Shown here piece by piece: positions 1 to 12,055 of a stretch of 33,822 nucleotides of DNA (its first letter is position 1; the number at the start of each line of letters is the position of its first letter). The DNA lies in the NCBI GenBank assembly GCA_938091425.1, contig CALKHC010000002.1, positions 1 through 33,822 of the forward strand, in the 5' to 3' direction. The notes under the pieces are model-generated. The model had not been told where the DNA came from and did not search any database. It saw only the letters and a program-made list of their open reading frames with translations. The stretch comes from an uncultured Luminiphilus sp. GTDB taxonomy: Bacteria; Pseudomonadota; Gammaproteobacteria; Pseudomonadales; Halieaceae. Position numbers and translations under genes: made by a program.

Positions 1-23
1 CTACCAGGCTGCGCTACACACCG
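1..23 (-). tRNA. tRNA-Pro (partial; only the 5' end is in the window)
   Basis: Reverse complement reads CGGTGTGTAGCGCAGCCTGGTAG, which matches the acceptor/D-arm 5' portion typical of bacterial tRNA-Pro (C1, GGCGCAGCCTGGTAG-like D arm). The anticodon is outside the window. Confidence 0.65.
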
Positions 24-38
24 AGGCGCGCAGAATAC

Positions 39-71
39 CAAAACCCCCCATACCGTCCAAGATTGGGGGGG
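39..71 (-). terminator. Rho-independent terminator downstream of the DUF3094 gene
   Basis: CCCCCCA (44-50) pairs with TGGGGGG (64-70) across a 13-nt loop. On the minus strand the stem is followed by TTTTGG, and it lies just after the 74-76 stop codon. Confidence 0.6.
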
Positions 72-73
72 TG

Positions 74-310
74 TCAATAAATACCCGCCCACTGAGCAAT
101 ACCTTGACTCAACAGGCTGAAAGCCGCCACCACTGCCATCAACAAAAAGATCAAAAAGAGTGGCTTGAAGGGTTTGCGCTCAACCGAGTTCACCCCGCGC
201 TTCAGAAAGGCGTCGACCTTGGCCTGATCGGCGTCCGAGAGCTTCTTGGCGTCATCAGTATCAGTGGTGGAGTCGGGCTCGGGCACGGTCGGTGTTTTGC
301 TCTGATTCAA
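74..310 (-). CDS. DUF3094-family small membrane protein
   Basis: 78 aa with an acidic N-terminus, a 'LSDADQAKVDAFLKRGVNSVERKPFKPL' motif and one C-terminal TM helix, as in Pseudomonas-type DUF3094 proteins. Confidence 0.7.
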   Translation of the reverse strand: MNQSKTPTVPEPDSTTDTDDAKKLSDADQAKVDAFLKRGVNSVERKPFKPLFLIFLLMAVVAAFSLLSQGIAQWAGIY

Positions 311-584
311 AACGCCACTTTATCGGTTACGGATAGCGCTACCAAGCACTCTCAAGTAGCGGCCGCTACTGATTTCTCTCCAGCACACATGATGTTCCTT
401 CGCCTATTGAAGCTGCGCACACTGAGTGACGGCGCAATGGCCGCTCCGAGCGAGCTCGAGGAGGGCGCTCCGCAATGCCCCTTTTTTGAATACATAGCGA
501 CCGGTAAATAACACCGATAGGCGTAGACAGTCGACGCATCTGCACCGGGTCGACCCGAAGGTTGGCAATCGATACTCAAGGACA

Positions 585-1385
585 ATGAATAACTGGGAGA
601 TAATTCCCCACAGTCTGCTGCAGACCATACGGTGGCTGGCGCCGGCGAGCTGCTTACTCTGTCGACATCAGCACAATAGAGCTCGTGCCATCTGTACCGA
701 TTGTGAGGCGGCACTCAGCCGAAATCTCTACGCCTGCCAGCGGTGCGCCCTCCCCTTTCAGCCCGCGACTAAATTGGGGCCCAGCCAGCGGGGCAGGCTC
801 GGCTCTACATACGGATCGCGGTGCCGGACCTGCATCCAGACACCACCTCATTTTGTCACCGCACATGCGCCCTACCTCATGTGCACCGGCATGAGAGATC
901 TGATACACCTGTGGAAATTTAAAAATCGACCCCAGCTGACCGGACTGCTGGCTGATATGTTAGTGAGCCAGCTGCCCGCAGGTTGGAGCGACCGGCTAAT
1001 GGAGCTTGGGGCCGCCCACACCGTGTTGATTCCAATTCCGACACAGTGGCTCAGGCAAGTGCGTCGCGGATTCGATCACACTTGGCTGCTAGCTAATGCC
1101 ATCCGTTCACAGTGCTCACAGCCCGTTGCCGTAAGACCCTGGCTGCGAAATCGTCACTACCGCCCTGCCCAGCATCGACTGAACAAAAAAAGCCGGCTCG
1201 CCGATGCACAGAATCGATTCATCGCCCACCCGGCGATCGCCGGCCGCAGAATTGTTCTGATTGACGACGTGATGACCACCGGCGCAACGGCGCGAGCAGC
1301 AGCGCGTGCATGCATTGAGACCGGTGCGCACTCGGTTGCCGTGTGGTGTCTGGCGCGCACTCCAGCGCCTCTCGGCGTGGAGTAA
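585..1385 (+). CDS. comF: ComF family phosphoribosyltransferase
   Basis: N-terminal Cys clusters (CLLC, CTDC, CQRC, CRTC) and the PRPP motif 'RRIVLIDDVMTTGATARAAARA'. Confidence 0.9.
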   Translation: MNNWEIIPHSLLQTIRWLAPASCLLCRHQHNRARAICTDCEAALSRNLYACQRCALPFQPATKLGPSQRGRLGSTYGSRCRTCIQTPPHFVTAHAPYLMCTGMRDLIHLWKFKNRPQLTGLLADMLVSQLPAGWSDRLMELGAAHTVLIPIPTQWLRQVRRGFDHTWLLANAIRSQCSQPVAVRPWLRNRHYRPAQHRLNKKSRLADAQNRFIAHPAIAGRRIVLIDDVMTTGATARAAARACIETGAHSVAVWCLARTPAPLGVE

Positions 1386-1413
1386 CATAGGTCCTTTCAT
1401 CTCGGGGTGTCCA

Positions 1414-2388
1414 ATGACTCATCCTTTTGAAGGGCTGACACCGGATTGTGTGGTCGACTGCGTTGAGGCGATTGGCTTGCGCAGTGACCTGCGCCTGCTC
1501 GCGCTAAACAGCTACGAGAATCGCGTCTATCAGGTGGGCATCGAAGAGGCCGACCCCATCATCGTCAAGTTCTATCGCCCAGGACGCTGGACGCGCGAGC
1601 AAATTCTGGAAGAGCATGCCTTTGCGAAGGAGCTTGTCGATAGCGGTCTGTCTGTTATCGCGCCGATGGAGATTGACAATGCCACACTACAGGAGGCTGA
1701 GGGCTTTCTGATCGCGGCGTTTCCCCGACGAGGTGGTCATGCACCGGAGCTTGATAATTTTGATCACCTGCTCGGACTGGGTCGTACGCTAGGACGCATG
1801 CACGGCGTCGGTCGCTCGGCCGATTTCACGGACCGGATCGATTACACGCTGGAGCGCTGGCTGATCGAACCCCTCGACTATCTCAGTAATGAATGGGTGC
1901 CCGATGAGTTGCGTCCCGCCTGGGATAGTTTGGGCAAAGATTTGGTTGATCGTGCGACGCGGCTGATGACCGACTACACACCCAAAGAGGGCATCCGTCT
2001 ACATGGCGACTGTCATGTAGGCAATATTCTCTGGCGAGATGACATACCGCACTTTGTGGATCTCGACGATTGCGTGACTGGGCCCGCGATTCAGGACTTG
2101 TGGATGTTTCTCTCGGGTGATCGCGGGCAAAGAGAACTGCAACTCGCCGAATTAATTGCCGGCTACGAGGAGTTCAACGACTTTGATCCGCGCGAGATCA
2201 AATGGATCGAGGCGCTTCGCACCGCCCGGATGGTGTATTACAGCGCCTGGCTCGCGCGGCGCTGGGATGACCCGGCTTTCCCCGCTGCATTCCCGTGGTT
2301 TGGACGAGAACGTTACTGGGCCGACCAGATTCTGGCGCTTCGAGAGCAACTGGCTTTACTTCAAGAAGAGCCACTGCGGCTCTTGTAG
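1414..2388 (+). CDS. srkA: Stress response serine/threonine kinase (YihE/SrkA/RdoA family)
   Basis: Kinase motifs 'IRLHGDCHVGNILWRDD' and 'HFVDLDDCVTGPAIQDLWMFL'. The ATG at 1414 (MTHPFEGLTPD) is preferred over the ORF-track start at 1306, which lies inside comF. Confidence 0.9.
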   Translation: MTHPFEGLTPDCVVDCVEAIGLRSDLRLLALNSYENRVYQVGIEEADPIIVKFYRPGRWTREQILEEHAFAKELVDSGLSVIAPMEIDNATLQEAEGFLIAAFPRRGGHAPELDNFDHLLGLGRTLGRMHGVGRSADFTDRIDYTLERWLIEPLDYLSNEWVPDELRPAWDSLGKDLVDRATRLMTDYTPKEGIRLHGDCHVGNILWRDDIPHFVDLDDCVTGPAIQDLWMFLSGDRGQRELQLAELIAGYEEFNDFDPREIKWIEALRTARMVYYSAWLARRWDDPAFPAAFPWFGRERYWADQILALREQLALLQEEPLRLL

Positions 2389-2415
2389 AGACGGCCAGAC
2401 TTAGCTGATGCTCGC

Positions 2416-3144
2416 TCAGCCGCCCCGACGAGCTCCGGGATAAATCAATGTCCACACCCAGAACCAGAAGCGGTTTTCCCCTAGCACGTACCGGTCAAGC
2501 TCTTTGAACTGTTGCGCGGTTTTGTCAGGATCGGCATAGAGATCGCTACGTGTGTAGCGAGGCGTATCTGGATCGAGGGTTTTCACCACCTTTGCGGGAT
2601 TACCAGCGACCACCACATTGGCCGGGACGTCGCCGGTGACAACTGCCCTGGCAGCGACCACGCTGTTATCACCAATCGTGACGCCTTTCAGGACAGTGGC
2701 ATGATCGCCAATCCAAACGTTATTGCCCAGCCTGACCGGCGTCGCCTCAGCCGAACGATCAACGCGGTCGTACAGGCCGTGCCAATCTGAATCAGTAATG
2801 TAGGCGCCATTGGCGAGCATGCACCCATCGCCCAGTGCGATGTCATCGCTGGCACTGATGCGGGAACCCGGGCTCATCAGGCAAGCATTGCCGAGGGTGA
2901 TGCGGCCCTGCCCCACTTCACGCCCCCACACACCAATCTGGACCCGCTGACTGGCGGTGTTGATGGCGGTAAAGGAGTGGCCGATGTGGATGTTTGGCCC
3001 CGATATATCGACATACCAAGGCGCCATGATGGTCGCGTGGGCACCGAGGTGAGCACATCGGGGGCGCACAAACCACTGAATCCAGGCCGCGCGGAAAGTG
3101 AGGTAGGTGCGTTTGACCCAGTAAGGGCGGAGATCTTCGCGCAT
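2416..3144 (-). CDS. Left-handed beta-helix (hexapeptide repeat) acyltransferase, WcaF/Maa-like
   Basis: Hexapeptide repeats 'LGNNVWIGDHATVLKGVTIGDNSVVAARAVVTGDVPANVVVAGNPAKVV'. ATG at 3144 (MREDLRPYW) chosen; the ORF extends to a TTG at 3192. Confidence 0.8.
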   Translation of the reverse strand: MREDLRPYWVKRTYLTFRAAWIQWFVRPRCAHLGAHATIMAPWYVDISGPNIHIGHSFTAINTASQRVQIGVWGREVGQGRITLGNACLMSPGSRISASDDIALGDGCMLANGAYITDSDWHGLYDRVDRSAEATPVRLGNNVWIGDHATVLKGVTIGDNSVVAARAVVTGDVPANVVVAGNPAKVVKTLDPDTPRYTRSDLYADPDKTAQQFKELDRYVLGENRFWFWVWTLIYPGARRGG

Positions 3145-3193
3145 GCGTTCAGTATTGACCAGACAGGCTCGGGTAGCGGGGTATGATGGCAAG

Positions 3194-3877
3194 GTGACTG
3201 TCTCTCCGCAAACAAATCAACCTGACCTCACTGCGCCGGCACTCACAACGGACCAGCTGGGACCGCACCCAGACCTCAAAGAGATTGTCCAGCACCATGA
3301 ACGGCACCCATGGCGCAAACCCTGCCCCGCGCATACGAGGGCTGCGTTCGAGCAACTGTTCGACCGGCTTCAGCGCGAGCAGAGACCCCTGATCCTCGAT
3401 TCGTTCTGTGGCACTGGCATGAGCACGGCGCTCATTGCGGAAGCGCATCCGGACGCGCTGGTGGTAGGCATCGATCAGTCCGCACACCGGCTGGCAAAAC
3501 ATCAAGCCACCGGAGCGCGAAATTACCTGCTGCTCCGCGCTGAAGCCGAGCCGCTTTGGTCTTGCCTTGCAGAGGCCGACATCACACTGCAGAGCCATTG
3601 GCTGCTGTACCCAAACCCCTGGCCCAAAGCCGCCCAAATCAAAAAAAGAGTTCACGGGCACGGCGCTTTTCCCGTGCTGTCCAGACTCGGTGGCGCGCTG
3701 GAACTCCGCACCAACTGGGATATTTTTGCGCAAGAGTTCTGTCAGGCGGCCGCCCTAATTGGCATCAATGGTGAGACAGAATCCTTTATCCCCAACTCAC
3801 CGATGACTTTGTTTGAACGAAAGTATTGGGATCGCGGCCATACCCTGTGGCGTTTTCGAGGTAAATGCGTCAACTAG
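3194..3877 (+). CDS. TrmB-like SAM-dependent methyltransferase (COG0220-like, divergent)
   Basis: 'LILDSFCGTGMSTALIAEAHPDALVVGIDQS' SAM motif and 'WLLYPNPWPKAAQIKKRVHGH', resembling the TrmB P(D/N)PWPKxxHxKRR motif. GTG at 3194 is the probable start. Confidence 0.75.
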   Translation: MTVSPQTNQPDLTAPALTTDQLGPHPDLKEIVQHHERHPWRKPCPAHTRAAFEQLFDRLQREQRPLILDSFCGTGMSTALIAEAHPDALVVGIDQSAHRLAKHQATGARNYLLLRAEAEPLWSCLAEADITLQSHWLLYPNPWPKAAQIKKRVHGHGAFPVLSRLGGALELRTNWDIFAQEFCQAAALIGINGETESFIPNSPMTLFERKYWDRGHTLWRFRGKCVN

Positions 3878-3947
3878 CTAAGAATCGGCTAAAGCGCTAA
3901 CCTTCGCCTCCCTGCAAGGAAGCCCCGAGGGGCGCGGAGCAGATCCG

Positions 3948-4772
3948 ATGACAGCCACGCAGCGCGACGGCATCAAGCAAATGCAGAACGGTGATCCCAT
4001 TTGGGAGCGCATCTGCAGCGAAACCCGCGAGGCCGCTGCGGTCGAGCCTATTTTGGCGAGTTTCCTGCATGCGACCATCCTCAACCATGAGGAGCTAGAG
4101 TGTTCGCTGAGCTTTCATTTGGCCAATCTGCTCGACAACCCGTCCGCACCGGCAATGATGCTGCGCGAGCTGATCCTTGAGGCGCTTCGCGATGACAGCG
4201 ATATCAGGGGCGCGATCCGGGATGATCTGAACGCCATTCTCGATCGGGATTCAGCCTGCCACGAGCTCTATATCCCCTTTTTGTACTTCAAGGGCTTTCA
4301 GGCGCTGCAAATTCACCGCATCGGCCACTGGCTGTGGACACACGACCGACAACCACTGGCGCTGTTCTTGCAGAGCCAGATGTCACGACAATTCGGTATC
4401 GATATTCACCCCGCAGCGCGTTTTGGCCACGGCATCATGCTGGACCACGCCACTGGATTGGTTGTTGGTGAAACCGCCGTTGTTGGCAACCGTGTATCGA
4501 TTTTGCAGTCGGTCACGCTGGGCGGTACCGGCAAAGAAGATGGCGACCGTCACCCCAAGATCGGTGACGGCGTGCTGATCAGTGCGGGTGCGAAGATCTT
4601 GGGCAATATCCACGTAGGAGAGGGCGCCAAAGTAGGCGCGGGATCGGTCGTCCTACAGGACGTGCCGGCACACACCACCGTGGCGGGCGTCCCGGCGAAA
4701 GTCGTCGGCAAGCCCACCACCAACTCTCCGGCGCTCGATATGGATCACGCCATCCCCGATTCTCAGTGGTAA
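3948..4772 (+). CDS. cysE: Serine O-acetyltransferase
   Basis: '[79 protein letters not shown]' is characteristic of CysE. Confidence 0.95.
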   Translation: MTATQRDGIKQMQNGDPIWERICSETREAAAVEPILASFLHATILNHEELECSLSFHLANLLDNPSAPAMMLRELILEALRDDSDIRGAIRDDLNAILDRDSACHELYIPFLYFKGFQALQIHRIGHWLWTHDRQPLALFLQSQMSRQFGIDIHPAARFGHGIMLDHATGLVVGETAVVGNRVSILQSVTLGGTGKEDGDRHPKIGDGVLISAGAKILGNIHVGEGAKVGAGSVVLQDVPAHTTVAGVPAKVVGKPTTNSPALDMDHAIPDSQW

Positions 4773-5824
4773 GCGGGCGAGAGCTCCACCACTGCATCGA
4801 CCATCGCAGCCACATGCTCGGGATCAATGCCGGGAGTGACACCGTGGCCCAGATTAAAGACGTGACCGCTGCCCTCGCCGAATGCACTGAGAATCTGACC
4901 GACCTCTGAGCGAATCCGCTCCGGCGACGCATTGAGCAGCGTCGGGTCCATATTGCCCTGTAGACAGACTTTGTCACCAACCCGCGCACGGGCTTCGCCA
5001 ATATCGGTGGTCCAATCAAGTCCTACGGCATCGGCACCGCAGTCGGCAATTGCTTCAAGCCACTGGCCACCACCCTTGGTAAAAACAATGACCGGCACAC
5101 GTCGCCCCTCGGCCTCTCTGGGTAATTGATCAATAATCTCGGTCATATACTGAAGCGAGAATTCGCGATAGGCAGCATGGCTGAGCGAGCCACCCCAGGT
5201 GTCAAAAATCTGCAGCGCCTGCGCTCCGTTGCGCACCTGTTCAGACAGATAAACCGCTACCGACTTCGCCAACTTCGACAGCAGCTGATGCATCACCTCG
5301 GGCTCATTGAAGGCCAGTGATTTCACCTTGGCAAAATCTTTACTGGAGCCGCCCTCCACCATGTAAGTCGCCAACGTCCAAGGGCTGCCGGCGAAACCGA
5401 TCAACGGAATACTGCCTTTGAGTTCTTTGCGAATCAGCGCCACCGCGTCCATTACGTAGCCAAGCTCATTGGCTGCGCGATCGGGATCCAATGCGTCGAT
5501 CTCCGCCGCGGAGGAAATAGGCCGCTCAAACCGCGGGCCCTCACCCTCAGAAAAATAAAGGCCCAAGCCGAGCGCATCGGGCACCGTCAAAATATCGGAG
5601 AACAAAATCGCCGCGTCCATGGCATAACGCCTGAGCGGTTGTAATGTGACTTCGCAAGCCATTTCAGGGTTGGTGCAGAGCCCCATGAAACTACCCGCCT
5701 CAGCGCGGGTCTCGCGGTATTCGGGAAGATAGCGGCCCGCCTGACGCATCATCCATAGTGGGGTTCGGTCCACAGGCTCGCGCATCAGGGCGCGGAGGAA
5801 CCGGTCATTTTCCAAGCTGGCCAT
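4763..5824 (-). CDS. hemE: Uroporphyrinogen decarboxylase
   Basis: '[35 protein letters not shown]' and '[16 protein letters not shown]' are HemE hallmarks. Confidence 0.97.
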   Translation of the reverse strand: MASLENDRFLRALMREPVDRTPLWMMRQAGRYLPEYRETRAEAGSFMGLCTNPEMACEVTLQPLRRYAMDAAILFSDILTVPDALGLGLYFSEGEGPRFERPISSAAEIDALDPDRAANELGYVMDAVALIRKELKGSIPLIGFAGSPWTLATYMVEGGSSKDFAKVKSLAFNEPEVMHQLLSKLAKSVAVYLSEQVRNGAQALQIFDTWGGSLSHAAYREFSLQYMTEIIDQLPREAEGRRVPVIVFTKGGGQWLEAIADCGADAVGLDWTTDIGEARARVGDKVCLQGNMDPTLLNASPERIRSEVGQILSAFGEGSGHVFNLGHGVTPGIDPEHVAAMVDAVVELSPAYH

Positions 5825-6012
5825 GCTATCGACTCTCTCTTTACTATCTCTTTGGTTTTATCTTTCTGATCTATTTTTTTATCTTTCTGTTTCTGATCGT
5901 TTTATTTCTGTTCTTCGTGTTGTTATGACTTCGCGAATTGAACGCCCCGGGTACGAGAAATCACTGTTCTGCAGTGTAACCTCGGTGGCCGGGCCAACAC
6001 GACCCGCCCCGA

Positions 6013-7437
<1,425 letters not shown>

Positions 7438-7444
7438 TCATGCC

Positions 7445-10400
7445 TCAGTCTGTATCCCGCAAACGCGAGAGCAGCTGGTTAATGTCGGCGGCCTTTGGCT
7501 TTACGAGCCAGAATTTGCCGACGTAATCCTCAAAGTTGTCGAGCAGGTGCGCGCCCCACTCCGAGCCTGTCTCGGTCACAAACTCGCGAATATTGTCACG
7601 CAGGAAGTGTCGGTGCGCCTCCATAGACTCGGCGGCCACACGGTGAATCTCCACCAGCTCACTGTTGTAATGATCAATAAAGGCGCGGTCCTCGTCGAGC
7701 ACAAATGCCAGACCCCCTGTCATCCCCGCGCCAAAGTTCACGCCAGTGGCGCCCAGCACGGTGATCAGGCCGCCGGTCATGTATTCACAACAGTGGTCAC
7801 CCGCACCTTCAATCACGGCGTGCGCACCCGAGTTACGCACCGCGAAGCGCTCGCCTGCAACACCCGCTGCAAACAGGCGGCCACCGGTAGCGCCATACAA
7901 ACAGGTATTGCCAATGATGCTGGTCTGGCGACTCTCAAACCGGCTGCCCTCAGGCGGCGCAATCACCAGTTTGCCGCCGGCCATACCTTTGCCGACGTAG
8001 TCGTTGCAGTCGCCTCGCAGATACATATGAAGACCACCAGCATTCCACACACCAAAACTTTGCCCTGCGGTACCGGTGAGCTGCACCGTAATTGGGTTGG
8101 CCTCCATACCGGTATTGCCATGACGCCTGGCAATCTCACCCGAAAGGCGCGCACCAATCGAGCGATCACAATTGGTCACGGCGTAGGAGAACGTGCCGCC
8201 ACTCGCCGCTTCGATGGCGGGCAACATATCTGCCACCATCACGCTGGCTTTCTCCGCGGTATCGAAGGGGTCGTTGCTGGTCACCTGACAGAACTGAGGC
8301 TGATCTGCGGCCTCCTCATCAATCCAAAGAATGGGGCTCAAGTCGAGACTCTGCTGTTTGGCAGTCTCGCCCGGCAGGCACTCAAGCAGATCGACGCGGC
8401 CAATCAGCTCCTCTAGGCTCCGCACCCCAAGCTTGGCCAACCACTCGCGGGTTTCCGTCGCCACAAAAGTGAAGAAATTCACCACGCGCTCGACGTCCCC
8501 GACAAAGTGAGCCTGGCGGAGTTGGGCATTCTGAGTCGCCACACCGGTCGCGCAGTTGTTAAGGTGGCAAATGCGCAAGTACTTGCAGCCCATAGCCACC
8601 ATGGGAGCCGTGCCAAAACCGAAACTCTCAGCACCCAAAATCGCCGCCTTGACCACATCAAGGCCCGTCTTCATTCCACCATCGGCCTGCACCCGCACCT
8701 TGCCCCGTAAACGGTTGCCGCGGAGGGTTTGATGCACCTCGGCAATGCCTAATTCCCAAGGGGAGCCGGCGTAGCGGATCGACGTCAAGGGACTGGCAGC
8801 CGTACCGCCGTCGTAGCCCGAGATCGTGATCAGATCAGCGTAGGCCTTAGTCACACCTGCCGCGATCGTCCCCACCCCGGGTTCCGATACCAGTTTCACC
8901 GACACCAACGCATCAGGATTGACCTGCTTCAAATCAAAAATGAGCTGGGCCAGATCCTCAATCGAGTAAATATCGTGATGCGGTGGCGGCGAGATCAACG
9001 TGACGCCCGGCACCGAGTAACGCAGCCGCGCGATCAGGTCATTCACCTTACCTCCCGGCAGCTGACCGCCCTCACCGGGTTTGGCGCCCTGAGCAACTTT
9101 GATCTGGAGCACCTCGGCGTTTACCAGGTAGTGCGGGGTCACGCCAAAGCGACCCGACGCAATTTGTTTGATCTTGGAGACCCGATCCGTGCCGAAGCGA
9201 TTCGGGTCCTCGCCCCCCTCACCACTGTTGGAGCGCGCGCCGATCTGATTCATACCCATCGCCAGCGCCTCGTGAGCCTCAGGCGACAAAGCTCCTAACG
9301 ACATGCCCGCCGAGTCAAACCGGCGCAGAATATTGTCAATCGGCTCCACCTCATCGAGAGGTACAGGCGAGTCCGGCAACTTGAGCGCCAACAGATCACG
9401 CAGCGCGGCTACCGGCCTGTCGTTGCAGTGACTCGCATACTGCTGGTAGTCCGCGTAATCTCCACTGACCACAGCGGACTGCAGGCTCATCACCACGTCG
9501 GGGTTATAAGCGTGGTACTCACCGCCATGCACATACTTAAGCAAACCGCCCTGATCGAGAGACTTGCGCCGTGAACGCGCACGATTCGCCACCTGCCACT
9601 GGTCTTTCTCCAGCTGATCGAGGGTCACACCGCCAATACGCGACGTCACGCCGGTAAAGGCAATATCAACCAGTTCACTGTCCAGACCGACCGCCTCAAA
9701 AAGCTGGGCGCCGCGATAGGAGTTCACCGCCGAAATGCCCATCTTTGACATGATTTTCAGCAGACCCTTGTTGATGCCCTTACGGAAATTCTTCTGGCAT
9801 AGCTGGGGGTCACCGAGCAGCTCACCTCTTGTCAATAAATCTTCGATCACGCTGTACGCCAAATAAGGGTGTACTGCAGTTGCACCGAAGCCCAGTAGGC
9901 AGGCCACATGGTGTGAGTCTCTGGCGCTACCAGATTCGATCACCAAATTGCACTCGGCACGCAGCCCGACGCGAATCAGGTGATGATGAACAGCACCCGT
10001 GGCCAAGAGGCTATGCATAGGAACACGGCTCTCGCCAATATTCCGGTCTGAGAGAATCAGAATGGTCTTACCCTCGCGAACCGCTGCCTCGGCACTTGAG
10101 CAAACCGCCTCGAGGGCTTGGCGCAGGCTGGCTTCGGCCGGCTCGTAGGTGGCGTCTACCATCACAGCGGTAAAGTCCTCTTCCGCCAGCGCCGCAATAT
10201 TCTTGAATTTGGACTGAGACAGGACCGGCGATGTCAGGCTAATGCGCCGGGCGTGATCGACTGATTCCTCAAAGATATTGCGCTCCGACCCCAGATCGAC
10301 TTCGAGGGACATGACAATCGACTCGCGAAGCGGGTCGATCGGTGGGTTGGTAACCTGAGCAAATTTCTGGCGGAAATAGTCGTAGAGCGAACGCTCCTGT

Positions 10401-11965
10401 CGCGACAGGACCGCCATGGGGGTGTCATCGCCCATGGACCCCACCGCCTCGTTACCCGATTCCGCCAGTGGTCTGAGTACCTGATCCCGCTCTTCAAAAC
10501 TGACCTGAAACATTTTCTGATACACATCCAACTCAGCGCCAGAAATCGCGGCAACAGGCTCTCCGGTGTAGCTGCCCTCGATCAGCCGAGCGTTTTGTCG
10601 CAGCCATTTTTTATAGGGTTGGCGAGTTTTCAGTAGCTCATCAATGTCCTTGGTGTGCAGAACTTTGCCTTCCTGAGTATCGACCACAAGAATCTGACCT
10701 GGGCCGACCCGACCCTTGGCAATCACCTGCTCGGGCTGATAGCCATGGGTACCGACTTCCGAGGCCAACGTGATAAAGCCATCGTCAGTCGTCACCCAGC
10801 GCGCTGGGCGAAGCCCATTGCGGTCCAGCAAACAACAGGCATAGCGCCCGTCTGTAAGCACGATGCCTGCCGGACCATCCCAGGGCTCCATGTGCATCGC
10901 GTTGTATTGGTAGAACGCCTTCAGATCGGGGTCGATGCCCTCTATGTTTTGCCAAGCGGGCGGAATCAGCATGCGCAGTGCACGCGGCAATTCGACTCCG
11001 CCGGTGGTGAGGAGCTCAAGCATATTATCCAGACTGGACGAGTCCGAGCCCTCGGTGTTCACCAATGGCAACAAAGCCTGCAGATCAGGGAGCAGCGGCG
11101 AATCAAATTTGACACTGCGCGCCCGCGACCAGCTGCGATTACCTTCGATGGTATTGATTTCACCATTGTGGGCCAGCATGCGAAAAGGTTGCGCCAGAGG
11201 CCAGCGCGGCAATGTATTGGTGGAGAAGCGCTGGTGGAAAACGCAAATAGCGGTCTCCAGCGCGGGATTATGCAGGTCGGGGTAAAACCGCTCCAGGTCT
11301 GCCGGCATCACCAAGCCTTTATATGAGACCACCCGGTCAGAGAGACTGCAGATGTAGAAATCAGGGTCACTCTGCAGCGCCATTTCAGCGCGTCGCCGCG
11401 CAGTGAATAGCTTGCCCAGGCAGCGCTCATGGTCGATCCCACTGGCATCGACAAATACCTGTTCAATCCTTGGTAACTGATCTAGCGCGATCTCGCCACA
11501 TACGCTTTCATCGATGGGGACTTTCCGCCAGCCAAACACCGGCAGCCCCTCGGCAGTCAGCGCGGCCTCCATGGCATCACGGGATGCCTGCTGCAACGCC
11601 TTATCTCGACTCAAAAAGAGCATGCCCACTGCATAGTGCTCTCCAAGGTCGACATTGAGTGTGGCTTTGGCCTCGGCGCGCATGAAGGTGTCAGGCATCT
11701 GCAGTAGCAAGCCGCAACCATCCCCGGTGCGACCATCCGCGGCAATCCCGCCGCGATGGGTCATACAGGTCAGCGACTCAATCGCCGTTTGTAACAGGCG
11801 ATGACTAACCTCGCCCTCAATGTGAGCGATCAGACCAAAGCCACAGTTGTCCCGGAATTCTTCGGGACGGTAGAGTCCGCGAGAGGGTGCCGACCTTCGA
11901 CCGGCACCGCCCGCTGCTACAGCATGATTCATAAACCGTTTCGCTTCTGAACCGGCGCACAACAC
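7445..11965 (-). CDS. gltB: Glutamate synthase large subunit
   Basis: ~1500 aa with N-terminal Ntn amidotransferase ([14 protein letters not shown]), '[23 protein letters not shown]' FMN domain and C-terminal GXGXG helix domain. Start is GTG at 11965 or ATG at 11932. Confidence 0.97.
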   Translation of the reverse strand: MLCAGSEAKRFMNHAVAAGGAGRRSAPSRGLYRPEEFRDNCGFGLIAHIEGEVSHRLLQTAIESLTCMTHRGGIAADGRTGDGCGLLLQMPDTFMRAEAKATLNVDLGEHYAVGMLFLSRDKALQQASRDAMEAALTAEGLPVFGWRKVPIDESVCGEIALDQLPRIEQVFVDASGIDHERCLGKLFTARRRAEMALQSDPDFYICSLSDRVVSYKGLVMPADLERFYPDLHNPALETAICVFHQRFSTNTLPRWPLAQPFRMLAHNGEINTIEGNRSWSRARSVKFDSPLLPDLQALLPLVNTEGSDSSSLDNMLELLTTGGVELPRALRMLIPPAWQNIEGIDPDLKAFYQYNAMHMEPWDGPAGIVLTDGRYACCLLDRNGLRPARWVTTDDGFITLASEVGTHGYQPEQVIAKGRVGPGQILVVDTQEGKVLHTKDIDELLKTRQPYKKWLRQNARLIEGSYTGEPVAAISGAELDVYQKMFQVSFEERDQVLRPLAESGNEAVGSMGDDTPMAVLSRQERSLYDYFRQKFAQVTNPPIDPLRESIVMSLEVDLGSERNIFEESVDHARRISLTSPVLSQSKFKNIAALAEEDFTAVMVDATYEPAEASLRQALEAVCSSAEAAVREGKTILILSDRNIGESRVPMHSLLATGAVHHHLIRVGLRAECNLVIESGSARDSHHVACLLGFGATAVHPYLAYSVIEDLLTRGELLGDPQLCQKNFRKGINKGLLKIMSKMGISAVNSYRGAQLFEAVGLDSELVDIAFTGVTSRIGGVTLDQLEKDQWQVANRARSRRKSLDQGGLLKYVHGGEYHAYNPDVVMSLQSAVVSGDYADYQQYASHCNDRPVAALRDLLALKLPDSPVPLDEVEPIDNILRRFDSAGMSLGALSPEAHEALAMGMNQIGARSNSGEGGEDPNRFGTDRVSKIKQIASGRFGVTPHYLVNAEVLQIKVAQGAKPGEGGQLPGGKVNDLIARLRYSVPGVTLISPPPHHDIYSIEDLAQLIFDLKQVNPDALVSVKLVSEPGVGTIAAGVTKAYADLITISGYDGGTAASPLTSIRYAGSPWELGIAEVHQTLRGNRLRGKVRVQADGGMKTGLDVVKAAILGAESFGFGTAPMVAMGCKYLRICHLNNCATGVATQNAQLRQAHFVGDVERVVNFFTFVATETREWLAKLGVRSLEELIGRVDLLECLPGETAKQQSLDLSPILWIDEEAADQPQFCQVTSNDPFDTAEKASVMVADMLPAIEAASGGTFSYAVTNCDRSIGARLSGEIARRHGNTGMEANPITVQLTGTAGQSFGVWNAGGLHMYLRGDCNDYVGKGMAGGKLVIAPPEGSRFESRQTSIIGNTCLYGATGGRLFAAGVAGERFAVRNSGAHAVIEGAGDHCCEYMTGGLITVLGATGVNFGAGMTGGLAFVLDEDRAFIDHYNSELVEIHRVAAESMEAHRHFLRDNIREFVTETGSEWGAHLLDNFEDYVGKFWLVKPKAADINQLLSRLRDTD

Positions 11966-11994
11966 CGGCGAAACCGCTCCTTACGGAGCAAGAA

Positions 11995-12020
11995 CAAAAG
12001 GGGGCGTAGTGTACACGCCC
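11995..12020 (-). terminator. Terminator-like hairpin downstream of aroB
   Basis: Minus strand GGGCGTGTACACTACGCCC (12020-12002) followed by CCTTTTGTTC. The U-tract is short. Confidence 0.4.
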
Positions 12021-12055
12021 AAAAAGGAGCGCTCAATTGGCGCAAACTTCGCCGA

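Noticed and set aside
352-714. 120-aa minus ORF upstream of and antisense to comF
   Set aside because: Overlaps the comF start antisense, low-complexity Ser-rich translation, no family match.
3922-3933. GCCC-CGAG-GGGC mini-hairpin upstream of cysE
   Set aside because: Only a 4-bp stem in GC-rich sequence; expected by chance, with no supporting T-tract or leader features.
10655-11326. 223-aa plus-strand ORF antisense to gltB
   Set aside because: Shadow ORF of gltB codon bias; no domain or convincing start context.
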